Positions 11,285-21,809 of a DNA stretch of 64,000 nt are shown one piece after another. The DNA comes from Aphrocallistes beatrix. Taxonomy: Eukaryota > Porifera > Hexactinellida > Sceptrulophora > Aphrocallistidae. Positions within the stretch are counted from its first letter, which is position 1, and each line of letters opens with the position of its first letter. The position numbers were made by a program, and so were the translations under genes. Location of the stretch: contig OY725503.1 in NCBI GenBank assembly GCA_963281255.1, positions 1,116,001 through 1,180,000 on the forward strand, given 5' to 3'. Under the pieces are notes generated by a model, which was not told where the DNA came from, did no database searches, and was given only the letters and a program-made list of their open reading frames with translations.

Positions 11285-12127
11285 AACATCTTATCAATAA
11301 TGTGTCCACTTCAATAACTTCTTATTTGAAAGCTATTGAACGGGAGAGTTGCATTTTTCCGAATTTGTTGCTGCATTTTTTCCGACAGAAGTAAGCATTT
11401 GTCATTTATATCATATTTTGTCACCAATATTTGATAAAGGTTCATTTACTATGCATAAAATTTGTAAAACACCCTCGTGGCCAGAATTTTAGTGCAGCTC
11501 CCAGCACCTGAGCTGAAATAGAATATTTATTGCATCTATAATAAATCCCCTCACGCATAATCAACCAAACTAGAATCCGTTATGAACTGATACACTTGCT
11601 TATAATCTTGGCGAATGAATTGAACTAGTTATTAAGGACTCTAATTTATGCTGTTCCACTAAATTGGATTTAGAAACCGTCATTAACCGCTCTTGAAGAC
11701 GAAACGCTACTCCAAATCATTATTCAAGAATTCGATACTACTAGTAACAATCTCGATTTGATTATTAAGAGAAACACCCGTTTGCTAAAATCTCTACGGT
11801 TGTCTAAATATCGATCGATTGGTTTGGATTGGCATCCCTGGTCTTAATTAGGGTTCTGAACACCTTTTAAGATAATATGTTAAAATCTTGTGTATAGGAG
11901 TACAAAAATATTGGGGGGGGGGGGGATAATTGATTATACAATATTATATCATTAGGATCCTTTTTGAATTTGGGGTCGGGAAAGCGATCTCTTTTTAAAT
12001 CGACTAATGCCCTATAGGTTACTTATTCTCAGCTCCGAACAACCTAGGTTGCTAGTTCATTAATATGCACGCGTTTGATTAATTATTGATAAACGGTTCT
12101 AGATTTAGATGTATTTACCACAGTAAA
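11285..12127. other. spacer, 5' of the DUF1295-like gene
   Basis: Unique DNA between the arms. It holds a solitary element end related to the MITE at 9727 (11342-11366) and a run of 10 or more G at about 11915. No gene is seen before the start codon at 12128. Confidence 0.5.
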
Positions 12128-12946
12128 ATGAATTCGGCATTGGATCAAATGTTGTCCTTATTATCAAGACTAGACCCTGGCCTCACTGCAGATTTCCTGC
12201 TGAGTACCAGCATTCCCATCGTGATATGTAGCAGTGGGTTTATACGCACACTAAGCGTATTCGAATACGGTTCAACTTTTCCAAGATGTGTTCTGCCTAT
12301 TTTTAATGTAGTGTCCATTTGGAGGAGAGGTGTCGCCTTATCAGGTCCAGTCTTGCTCTACAATGGAGTCCTATCAGTTCACGGAATAGTGCTTGGAGGC
12401 TACGTTTGGCTAAGAAACAGAGACTATCGATTCGTTGAATCGAGGGAAGATTCGACTCTTCAAGGGAGCTCGTTCTTTTTCAAATTTTTTATTTGGTTGT
12501 ATATGTCCGGTTTGATGAGTTATTGGAACACAATTCCTTACCTGTACACGCTAAGAGCTGATGGACTATCTCGATCAAGTCTCATAGGCCTGTCCCTCAT
12601 CTCGGTGGGGGCAGTGTTGCAAGCAGTAGCGGATTATCAGAAGAAAAGACACAAATTTGAAAACGGGGCCCTTTCCTTCTGCACAGATGGCGTCTACAGC
12701 GTGTGTAGACATCCCAACTACCTGGGGGAGGTTATGATCCATCTGGGAGTGCTTGTGTCTGGGTACTCTCTCTTCCCTAGCATTCCTCGCTGGTTGTTGG
12801 TTGGGGCGAGTCCATTGCTAATATCTGCATTGATGTTTTATATAACATCTGTGAAGGCGCACAAACAGGCGATGAAGTATTCTTCCAATTTTGAGTATGC
12901 AGTTTACCAGCGAAAAGTTAAGAAACTAATTCCATTTATTTGGTGA
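12128..12946 (+). CDS. DUF1295 / steroid-reductase-like membrane protein
   Basis: A single-exon gene of 272 codons, intact, with ATG at 12128 (an earlier in-frame TTG at 12086 is unlikely). The protein has about six or seven hydrophobic helices. Its C-terminal half carries the motif GVYSVCRHPNYLGE followed by a hydrophobic segment and a final basic KVKKLIPF. This RHPNYLGE region typifies the DUF1295 / 3-oxo-5-alpha-steroid 4-dehydrogenase C-terminal family and the related isoprenylcysteine methyltransferases, membrane enzymes of the ER that bind NADPH or S-adenosylmethionine there. The exact substrate cannot be read from sequence. It is the only unique gene in the spacer of the giant inverted duplication. 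A possible polyadenylation signal (AATAAA) lies near 13033. Confidence 0.8.
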   Translation: MNSALDQMLSLLSRLDPGLTADFLLSTSIPIVICSSGFIRTLSVFEYGSTFPRCVLPIFNVVSIWRRGVALSGPVLLYNGVLSVHGIVLGGYVWLRNRDYRFVESREDSTLQGSSFFFKFFIWLYMSGLMSYWNTIPYLYTLRADGLSRSSLIGLSLISVGAVLQAVADYQKKRHKFENGALSFCTDGVYSVCRHPNYLGEVMIHLGVLVSGYSLFPSIPRWLLVGASPLLISALMFYITSVKAHKQAMKYSSNFEYAVYQRKVKKLIPFIW

Positions 12947-13528
12947 TAAAATATAATTATTGGATATTCAAAGTAGATCTCATGACTCGTAGTAGTTAAC
13001 ATGTATAGTCTTTTTTATTTATATTCCGTTATAATAAAATACAAGTTTACTTTGTTTGTTTCCTTTCTCCATCCCTCTAGAGTAGAGCCGCTATATCGTA
13101 TCGGACATTTTTCGAATTTGTATTTCAAGGTTAAATCAATGTTGAAGTGAGATCTGACGAATATGTTCAAGCGAGATTATATAATACATCCAGATCAGTC
13201 GGACCAATGCTAAGAGACGGAAATTTTTCAGAAATCTTACATTCGATATCATTTGTGAAGTATTAGAGCGTTTTCGCTATGTAAAATCCGATTTTCGTAC
13301 TTTTCAACTATATTTTTAATATTTGCAAAATATTACCAGTGCCACAAGCTCGCTTTACGCGCTGCCCGAGTCGCCCTGAGGGCGCCTGGTGAAATCAAAT
13401 AATTTAGAGGGGCAATATTGATTACTTTCTTAACCATACAAATTAATATCAATATTGTTCAAATCCCATCTCTACTGTAATAGTGATCCTTATACGCGTA
13501 TATTATGATTTTTCAGTTAGTGCACGTA
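12947..13528. other. 3' flank of DUF1295-like gene
   Basis: Contains the presumed 3' UTR. The sequence around 12984-13050 recurs at 19960-20022. A 48 bp R1 fragment lies at 13344-13391. No other gene. Confidence 0.5.
13344..13391 (-). repeat. R1 terminus fragment
   Basis: Only the GC-rich end remains (CACAAGCTCGCTTTACGCGC, then TCGCCCTGAGGGCGCCTGG). It is diverged, suggesting an old copy. Confidence 0.7.
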
Positions 13529-13915
13529 CAGGGATTTACTTGCTACTTACCACCTTTTTATTTTTTTTGAGGAAAAAAAGGTAGGAATTAAATATTCTGG
13601 ATGGTGGGCAAAAAAGAAGTAGCAAGTACATTTCCAGGACACCTTGAGAAACTGGACTTGGTTAACATTAAGAAAATTCTGATTCTGAAATACTCAAATA
13701 TTTCTACAAATCGCACACTCATTTTGGTCTTACACTGCTAAAATCAATAATTATTCACCCCACCCCAACTAAATACCTGGCAAAAAATAGGTAGCAAGTA
13801 AAAAAAGTAGTGAGTAAGTAAGACTAAAACTAAAATGGAGGAAAAAAGTTGCAAGTATACGGTTGGCAAAAAAAATCCGTAGAACTTTTTTTTTTTGCCA
13901 GTTCTGAGATCCCTG
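13529..13915. mobile_element. hAT-like MITE
   Basis: The ends are CAGGGATTTACTTGC and, inverted, CAGGGATCTCAGAAC, with flanking octamers TGCACGTA and TGTTCGTA (6 of 8). GTAGCAAGTA and GGCAAAAAA motifs recur inside. No coding capacity. Confidence 0.6.
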
Positions 13916-14064
13916 TGTTCGTACTACTTCAACATTCAATTAAATAAACGTGTGTGATGTAACCTATTTTGCATTCTTAGTACGAGAAATTTATAATAAG
14001 AGTTTGGAAAGTGTTTGTACTTGAAAATCTAAAGAGTACGTAATTGTATTTAAGTACTTACAAT

Positions 14065-14132
14065 GCGCTTCCACTTTCTTAGGATGAGACACAATATTTC
14101 ATATTGTGTCTCATCCAAGATTGTAGAAGCAC
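14065..14132. repeat. palindrome at inner end of right arm
   Basis: Counterpart of 11217-11284, with the same 16-bp stem and TTC loop on this strand. It forms the inner boundary of the arm. Confidence 0.85.
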
Positions 14133-15252
14133 ACGTCCCGTCTGTGAGTGTTTTTGTGACTTTATTTTAGACTAACAAAGTTAAAAAGTAGCAAAGGTAA
14201 AAGAGTAAGCTTATTTCAACTTTGGTAGAGGATTATAATAAATACAGACAAACATAATACAGTACAGTTCTTTCAAAATAAAGTAATTACAAATTGATAA
14301 TATAAACTATGTATTTCCTTCCTCCATCAATTCAGGTTCAGGGGTTTCCTGCTGTAAGAATAGAGAATGCTTTGTACAAGTCTCTTCTCTCGTAAAGTCT
14401 AGGTCGTGACTGTATTGGGGTATTAATCCGTTCTTCAATGTCACAACTAAAATGTAAAATGTTTGAACAATCACATCATATTGTATTAGATAAATTAATG
14501 CTAAATCATCATGAAAATTTCTGTCTAAAATACAGTATTTGTGATAATATCAAAAGGTTTTAGGTTGTCTAGAAATATCAAAATCTCCGCTCAATCGGGA
14601 CAATAGGGTCTCGATATTTTGTCTCCATTAAGCAGAGTTTCCAAATAAACACTGTAATTTAGGATGATTTTCTATGAATCAGGACTTTTCCGTTTCTAGA
14701 GATCTGTCCCAATTAAGCGGAGTCGACTGTAATAATAATTCTTTGACAAACACTAAAACACCAATTCACTTTAATTTGAATTAAACAAAAAAGTTAGATT
14801 CAATATTTCGATCAGTTCCTAAAATTCTCTGAATTTCTATATTGATGCAAAGACATCTTACCGAAAGGATAATAATAAAAGGATGATTACAATTATCAAT
14901 TTTTGCAGAGGTGCGAAAATTTCGCTCATATGTTCGAAATTTCCGGAGACTGATTATTTGTATATCACATTTTAACTATACTTCAGATACTTGTTATACG
15001 TTTATTCAGTTACAGCGTGTTGAATGACAAGAAAAATATTCCATGAATTGCTATTATAGCCTTTAATCATATATACAATATAGAAATGCTCCGTACCATT
15101 TCTTTTTTTCAAAAAAAATGTGTAGAGCATGTTTTTTTATGGGTGATCTTAGTGTAAAAATAACACCACGATTCATATTTTCCGGGTGTCAAGTTAAAAT
15201 TTTTTGGGTGGTGTATTTACCTCTATACGTACTATGTGATTAAGCTACGTAC

Positions 15253-15580
15253 CTATTTTGATGGTGATCCGAGCGTGGTAACCCCAGCCCAGCCTAGTGG
15301 TTTCATATGGAGGTGCATTCAATGTCACCACTGAAGGCTTGAAGGTAGGGTGAAGATGGAAACTAACTGAGTCAATAAAAGGTGTGAGATCAGTGCCTTC
15401 CTCGCCGCGAAGGAATACCGTCCATTTGTTAGAGTTCTTCGGAGGCGTAGCACCAGATGGGTCACCCCCTGGTGCCTGTGGGCCTTGTATATGTGTGTAT
15501 GTGTTTCCAATGTATATTATTCTGTGTGGAACATATCGTGGTACATCGACAGCAAGTTCTCTCATCAGTAATTGACACAC
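15253..15580 (-). CDS. YEATS-domain exon (right arm)
   Basis: YEATS domains read acetylated or crotonylated lysine on histones and occur in GAS41, AF9/ENL and YEATS2. This internal exon is bounded on the minus strand by TTATTTAG and by the donor GTACGT after AAAATAG. It encodes VPRYVPHRIIYIGNTY, a Pro/Gly-rich insert, NKWTVFLRGEEGTDL, SFHLHPTFKPSVV, APPYETTRLGWG and ITIKI. These are the strands and the GWG loop of the acyl-lysine pocket, so the frame is intact through the core. The PRY-x-P-R-x-I-x-x-GN lead-in most resembles YEATS2. No flanking exons are recognisable, so this may be an orphan exon carried by the duplication. Confidence 0.72.
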
Positions 15581-15946
15581 CTAAATAAGGCTCTATCTCA
15601 ATTGATAGAAAAGCTTACTAAACACTTCATGTGTCCCAAAATATTCAAAGTTGTTTGTAAGCTACAAAATGTATTTAATTGTTGCAAAATACAACTAAAC
15701 GTATCGAGTAATACAATGAATCAAAAATTCGTATCAAAGAAATTTGGTGACTAAATTTATTTAATACAAAGCTATCAGGTTGTGTTGTATTTGTAAGCAT
15801 AATTAGCACTGGTAGTTTGGTAGGGAAATCAATATTGTATTGAGTCAGTGCAAATATAAACTAAGTGCTTAAAAGACATTTGAAACCAGCCATACTCAAA
15901 TTCACTATAAATATTGAATTCGAAAAGCTTGTTTATAATAATCAAG

Positions 15947-17074
15947 ATGGTACCATTGCATACTCTGAGCATAGCATACTTCTATTCAGTTAGTGCGTTG
16001 CTTCTTTTCTTGATTTTATTCTGGATTATTTACCTTTTGATACAAATCAAGCAACGGAAAAACAGCTACAATACTCTTATAAGAACATTGAACAATTCTG
16101 AAGAACAACAACATTTTAAACTCATCGAAAAACAGAGATATGATTCAGACAAGGTCAAGTACCTACTCATTCTGGGGATAGCAGTTATGGAAATGTTGGC
16201 ATCTTTAAGTATTTGGTGCAATAAGGCCATGTCGGGAGCTGAATTAGCTCTAAGTTTCCAAAAGAGAATTAAAGCGAATATCTGTGAAGAGGACAACAGG
16301 AACGAATATATAAACCACTCCCACTTCGATCATTTCCAAATAACGCAGGGCTTTTTGGCAATCTCGTCGATTTGTTTTTTCGTGAGTATGACCTTATGCA
16401 TCTGTCTGCTGAAGTTAATAGCGATTCAAATGAAGTATCCTGATGGATGGCACAGAATCAAAAATAATGCTTACAAATGGCTGCTATCAAGCATTGCACC
16501 AAGCATATTCTGTGTCATAATAACAGCAATCCCGTACACGAATCTGTTGTTACGTCCTGTGACCTTGATAATCTCATTCTTCTATCTGATCCAGTTCTAT
16601 CTGAACGCGAGGAGATTGAAACAGGCTCTCACGCAATATGCGTATCAGAGGTTAGTGCAATACAACACTTATCGCAAAGAGTTAAATCAACTGAAAGTAT
16701 TCACAATTAAATCTGGACTTTTAACGCTAGTAATCTTCATGATCATTTGTACGCTCACATTAGAGGAAATTCAATTTGAAACTGTCTCCATTCTATTTTT
16801 CGCGAAATGCTACCTACCCCTTATCTACAACTCTACAACATACACACCTCTCCTCCACGATCCCAACCAATTAAGAACGCTGTTCAAGGTGAATCACTAC
16901 CTCGCGATGATAGACATGGCTTCTTATACCTCGATTATATTGCTATTCCTTCTGTTGCTGAGCGCTGTAACACTGCAACACGCCATTTTGTCGATAAAAA
17001 AACATTTTCAGAAAGTGAAAACGAGATATAATTATGGTGATCTTGAGAAGTTAATAAAGAGGACTACATACTAA
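15947..17074 (+). CDS. uncharacterised multipass membrane protein, intact copy
   Basis: A single-exon gene of 375 codons, with ATG at 15947 (the frame is open from a TTG at 15914). The product has about seven or eight hydrophobic helices. They lie near the N-terminus, around YLLILGIAVMEMLASLSIW, ITQGFLAISSICFFVSMTL, SSIAPSIFCVIITAIPY, RPVTLIISFFYLIQFYL, GLLTLVIFMIICTL, and the C-terminal SIILLFLLLLSAVTL. A hydrophilic loop with one NHS glycosylation motif follows the second helix. The C-tail is basic. This layout could be a divergent seven-helix receptor, but I see no DRY, NPxxY or other family motif, so no function is assigned. A 5'-truncated sister lies in the other arm (7482-8440). Confidence 0.7.
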   Translation: MVPLHTLSIAYFYSVSALLLFLILFWIIYLLIQIKQRKNSYNTLIRTLNNSEEQQHFKLIEKQRYDSDKVKYLLILGIAVMEMLASLSIWCNKAMSGAELALSFQKRIKANICEEDNRNEYINHSHFDHFQITQGFLAISSICFFVSMTLCICLLKLIAIQMKYPDGWHRIKNNAYKWLLSSIAPSIFCVIITAIPYTNLLLRPVTLIISFFYLIQFYLNARRLKQALTQYAYQRLVQYNTYRKELNQLKVFTIKSGLLTLVIFMIICTLTLEEIQFETVSILFFAKCYLPLIYNSTTYTPLLHDPNQLRTLFKVNHYLAMIDMASYTSIILLFLLLLSAVTLQHAILSIKKHFQKVKTRYNYGDLEKLIKRTTY

Positions 17075-17914
17075 TCCTAAATAATAGCATTGAAGTAATA
17101 CTCTAACTGGTTTCTAGTATAAAGGATATCGTAATTGGATTGGATTTATGAGAATAATCTTCATTCAAAGTAGAGTTAATGTGGACTTATTGCTCGTTTT
17201 ATGATTTCTGTATTATTAATAATGAAATGTGTATAAATGTACTACCAATAAAAAATTATAATTTATTGGAATTGAGTTGATGGAATATTTTGAAAGGGAG
17301 TCTCGAATTAGTACTACGTGATATCTCCATCATAATCTCAAATTTTAGCCCTGAACTCCTCAAATACCAGATTAATTCAATTATTTAAAAAAAGTTTTAC
17401 TTGCTGGCAAGTATTTGTGTGTTGTGTGTTGTGTGGGTTCACCGTTCACGGCTACCATGTAAACTCCGGCTGGATTCACTCGTGTGGGCCTCGGGAAACT
17501 CCTGCTAACCCTCCTGGATCTGTCATTCTTAATTAAGTGAATTCTCTTATCATTTCTCTTATCAAACAGTTTTTGTATATTTTGATTTCAGCAAATACAA
17601 TAATAACCTTAAATTATGAGTATACCAAAATTAAAAGTAGATATTACTCCCTATCTCGCATGTGGGGATTATTAGATTATTATTCAGGTTCAAACACACT
17701 TTGTCAATATTATTATATTATTTTCTAATATTGCAGAGGTCTCTCAACCTGGTAGCAGGAAGGTTTAGAAATAATGAAAATTATTTTTTAAAATTAACAG
17801 TAACAGCATCATCAAACTTTTGAAATCAACCAATCCCACAGTTTGATTCTAACCAATTTAGATTATAAGTTCCTATATGCATTTACATATTAGAAATTCA
17901 TACCTAATAAAAAC
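17075..17914. other. non-coding part of right arm
   Basis: Mirror of about 6650-7481. There is no coding signal beyond short chance frames. Confidence 0.5.
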
Positions 17915-18192
17915 TTTGAATTTTAATAGAATGTGTATATTAATATGCCTCACATATGATGTAACTATCATCAAAAAATGACTCATCACTTTGTCATGAC
18001 GTCATCATTTCGCTCATATCATTTAAAATTGACAAATTTGGTGATTTTTCGTGCGATATCGATTATAACAGTAGGACAGACGTATTTAGAGATGTTATCT
18101 CGCTTATGATTAATCAATATGACCCCAGGCGCCCAAAGGGCACCTCTGGCAGACACATAGTGTCTGCCAACCGCGCAGCGCAAGCAAGCTTG
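17915..18192 (+). repeat. R1 repeat, 3' half, inside right arm
   Basis: It begins near the AATTTTAATAGAATGTG block and ends in GCGCAAGCAAGCTTGT. It contains the second AP-1/CRE box (TGACTCA, then TGACGTCA). The corresponding place in the left arm (near 6630) lacks it. Confidence 0.8.
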
Positions 18193-18950
18193 TTAAAAAT
18201 AATTGACCAAAATTGAAGTCACTAACATTCAATAAAAAAGTTGATTGGGTATAATTTAACATGGTTAATTTTACAACTAGGGAGTATTTGTTTTTCTTGA
18301 CTTATAATTAAAGAGACTTCCTAAATAGCAACCTAGGTTCTTAAAGGCTTTCCCTAATTCCAAATATATTTTCAATTAAAAAGGAAAATTAAATTGAATA
18401 TTCCCCCAATTCGTTTAACCCACGCAAAAGTCATAGTATATAAAATGAGCGAATGATAATTGAAAATTTGTAATTATCCTTTCTGATTACACAATACGCT
18501 AGCAATTACTTCATTTCATAAAGACCTGATGCTATCTTACATTTTTAATACAATTTACCACAGAGGAAATTTTAGGAATTATATATTATTATGTACAAAA
18601 TATCAGTAGTAGGATTTGAAATTTGAGGTTGTCATTATAAATAATCACACTTTTTATCATTTTATCCTTTCCAGAGTGAGCATTAATGTTGCCATCTTAT
18701 TAGAAGCAAAATGATGTGTGTCTACTCAGCAACCTGAGCTTTGAAATAGTGCAATCAATGAAAAATGAACTAAAGAGTACTAAGGAATATACGAGATGAC
18801 AGGGGAGAACTTTTAAAACTTCTACTTAGATATAAGTTACTCCTGTTTTTCTTGGGAGCTGAATATCACTGACATTAGAATTTCAATTGTGAAGATGCTA
18901 CGACGAGATGAAATCAAATTTAAACACACAAACACAGATCAATAACTTAC

Positions 18951-19127
18951 CAAATCAGTCTTAGCGAATATCCTCAGAGAAGCCAGTTCATCTAACGGAG
19001 TCTTCTGGAGATTCACAATCACCAATTTCCCTCCCTTCCTCGTTGTCTCCTCCGGCACATCGTTAGCAGGAGACACTCTGAGAGAAGAGCCCAGCACTAG
19101 CATCAGGTCTGCCCTGCCCCGTACTCT
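18951..19127 (-). pseudogene. duplicated fragment of sirtuin exon 2
   Basis: Matches the last 170 or so bases of sirtuin exon 2, including the splice donor (ACTTAC on the plus strand). The fragment ends at the outer boundary of the right arm, upstream of which no sirtuin sequence follows. It lacks the catalytic domain and is non-functional. Differences from 5690-5863 include C/T at LGSS and small changes near the boundary. Confidence 0.9.
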
Positions 19128-19490
19128 GATAGACTATGCCGTCATATAATCCTAGGACCTGTGAATTGAGTAAGACGATTTGTATTATGAATCAATTGGC
19201 AGTGTAACATGCATTAGAGAATATGCTTCGTTGTTAGTACTCGTAACTCTTGCAGTGAAGCATATCATACAATGCTTGAACAGATAAGCTCTTTTATTGA
19301 TGAGTAGCATGCTCTGTCGCTTTTTTTGCAGACTTATTTTTATCGACAACTTACTAACTCGTATTTTAAACAACTTGCAGCCATAGGCGGCTAAAAATTT
19401 CTAGGCATATAAACGTTGACCATCGATATAGATACAGATTCAGCGTCGTAGGAACATTTCGATCTTGGCGGCCACACTTATAGTGAATAA

Positions 19491-20022
19491 GTTTGGCTGG
19501 TTTCGAATGTCTTTTAAGCACTTAGTTTATATTTACACTGACTCAATACAATATTGATTTCCCTACCAAACTACAAGTACTACTCGTAATTATGCTTACA
19601 AGTACAACACAACCTGATATAGCTTTGTATTAAAATATTATTTAGTCACCAATTTTTTTGATACGAATGTTTTAACTTGGTCACATAGTACGTATAGAGG
19701 TAAATGCACCACCGAAAAAATATTAACTTTGCCACCCGGAAAATATGAATCGTGGTGTAATTTTTACACAAAGATCGCCCTTAAAGAACCATGCTCTACA
19801 CACTTTTTTTCTGAAAAAAAAGTGGTACGGCGCATTTCTATACTGTATATATGATTAAAGTTTATAATTTCTTGTCATTTAACACGCTGTAACTGAATAA
19901 ACGCATAACAAGTATATTTAAATTGTGATATACAATACAATATACAACTCGTAGTAGTTAACATGTATAGTCATTTTTATTTATTTTGTCGTTATAATAA
20001 AATACTAGTTTACTTTGTTTGT
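19491..20022 (+). repeat. third, rearranged partial copy of arm sequence
   Basis: Direct-orientation mosaic. 19491-19665 matches about 8448-8605, 19674-19950 matches about 9083-9640 (the YEATS exon is skipped), and 19960-20022 matches the 3' flank of the DUF1295-like gene (12984-13050). It is more diverged than the two arms are from each other, so it seems older. Confidence 0.8.
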
Positions 20023-21005
20023 TGATCAATCTAATAAATCATTATGTATTAAGTAGTTTTTTTATAACCGTCATATCATATGACAGCCGTTGTAATAAAG
20101 AAAAATATCATTTGTCTTATCTAATCTGATATTAGTTTCGAATAGGTTGATATCTGGAATAGATTGTGAGTGGTAGAATTATATTTTTGTATAAAATAAC
20201 AAATTGATTCACGAGACTCACTCTATGGAACTTGTCAGATCAAGTTCAGCTGACTGCTGTATATATTGATCCTATTATTTGTCTATTTACTGTTTATACC
20301 TACACATGCTGTATCTAACATCGAGTGTGTTGTTAATATGTACACATACGTACATTGATTGAATTTGTCGTTTGAAAAGACTAAATTGATATCTGAAATT
20401 ATTACTTGTTATTTGTACCTTTTTGTAATTTTTCCTAAGAATTGTGGGAATTATTTGAATTTTTGATGTAATTTTTATTTTGATTTCTTATATTCTGTAT
20501 ATAGAAAGTTATATATGAATATTTAATGAGTTATTAGCATTTGCATGGAAGTGCAGGATTATGCTTAAAACATTGGCAATATAGTATTATTAAGCAGCCC
20601 TTTCCCTGGAGTTACATACGCGAATGCTACAAGGATTAATAGTGAATTAACATAAGTACATATTTATCAAAAAAAGAAACAACAACAAAATAGCTTAAGA
20701 TATATACAAATACTAAAGCTAACTACTTTTTCTTTTCACCTGTTTATTCATGCATTGATACTGAGGAAGGGATGAGCACATTCATTTTTCCAAGCTATTA
20801 AAACCAGGAATGCATTAGAGTTTGAACAAAGATTACTAAACAAGTTTCTTTCCTTCTTTCTCTTCTATCACCTAGTGCTAACATACGTAGGAATGAATGA
20901 ACTCAGGTGTGTTCATCAAAAACAACTAAATATGGAACTGCGACCCTAGATTATAAACAAATATTAAAACTAAACACTTACTTTTTATTTTTTACACTTT
21001 CTTAC
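20023..21005. other. non-coding DNA 3' of the toxin-like block
   Basis: AT-rich, without a recognisable gene or repeat. It may include the 3' UTR of the minus-strand block that ends at 21006. Confidence 0.45.
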
Positions 21006-21763
21006 TCAAGCACTGACAACACTCCCCAATGCATCGATACTCAACGTCTCCACTTCTGTAATGGTTGCCTTGACAGCAATCTCAATGACAATTCGTGCCT
21101 CTTTCAAACTCAAATCCGATTTAACATTCAAGACATCATTTGAAACAAAACTAACAGAATTCTTCACTCCCGTCATCTTCGCGGTTACGTCTCGATAATC
21201 AGATCCTAATTGATCTGTGGCTGCTTGCATGGCGTTCAAGGAAGCAATTTGAGAATTTATAGACCTGATTTCTTTCTTAAGCCCGTCCACTTCTGACTTG
21301 ATTTTTTTGTAGATAGCACCTGCCATGGCTAATCCAGCCGCCCCAAAAGCTCCGAGTGCGTTCAGATAATAATATTTCTTCTTTGCTGCCTTTTCTCGAC
21401 CCTTGGCACTTTCCAACTGGCCTTGCAAGTGGATGTTTTTATCGTTAATGTCAGCTTTGATTTTAGCCAATTGATTGAAGTACCCATACATAGTCGTAGT
21501 TGTGTCTTGAATAACTGCCAGTATGTGAATTGCAATGGTAGTTAAGTTGCTAGTTTGCCACGAACACTCTCAATTGCCTTATTAACATTTTTCAAGGATT
21601 GATTGCTTGCGAGCATTGCCAAAATATCGTTCAACTGTGGGGTCGCACGTTTTACGAAAGTTTCAACCAAGTCTTGCATTGTCTCAATTTGTGAGATTAT
21701 CGATGGAATATTCGCCAACGATTGACTCTGAATTCTCTGGGCTGCTGGGCAAGTTAGCAACAC
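21006..21763 (-). pseudogene. third helical module of toxin-like block (module C)
   Basis: Two overlapping-frame pieces (21542-21763 and 21006-21491) belong to one protein. The second frame is open upstream to about 21545, so a single frameshift near 21545 joins them. The product would be almost wholly helical with one hydrophobic stretch (YYYLNALGAFGAAGLAMAGA) between long amphipathic helices, like the helix-tongue-helix layout of ClyA/HBL-type pore formers. It is shorter than modules A and B, shows little direct similarity to them, and lacks a clear start codon. It directly follows module B. Cellular role unknown; membrane pore formation is an inference from fold pattern only. Confidence 0.5.
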
Positions 21764-21809
21764 CTTTCACATGGTGTTCAGCTGTACGTAGATTGGCCAC
21801 AGATTGGGA

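Larger units (their letters stand above)
14065..19127 (-). repeat. right arm of giant inverted duplication
   Basis: Inverse copy of 5690-11284, 5.06 kb. It differs by lacking the 753 bp minisatellite element, by retaining the full membrane-protein gene, by carrying an R1 insertion at 17915-18192, and by scattered substitutions and small indels. These differences argue against a simple assembly mirror. Confidence 0.92.

Noticed and set aside
15947-17074. Naming the multipass gene as a G-protein-coupled receptor
   Set aside because: The helix number would fit, but no receptor-family motif is present.
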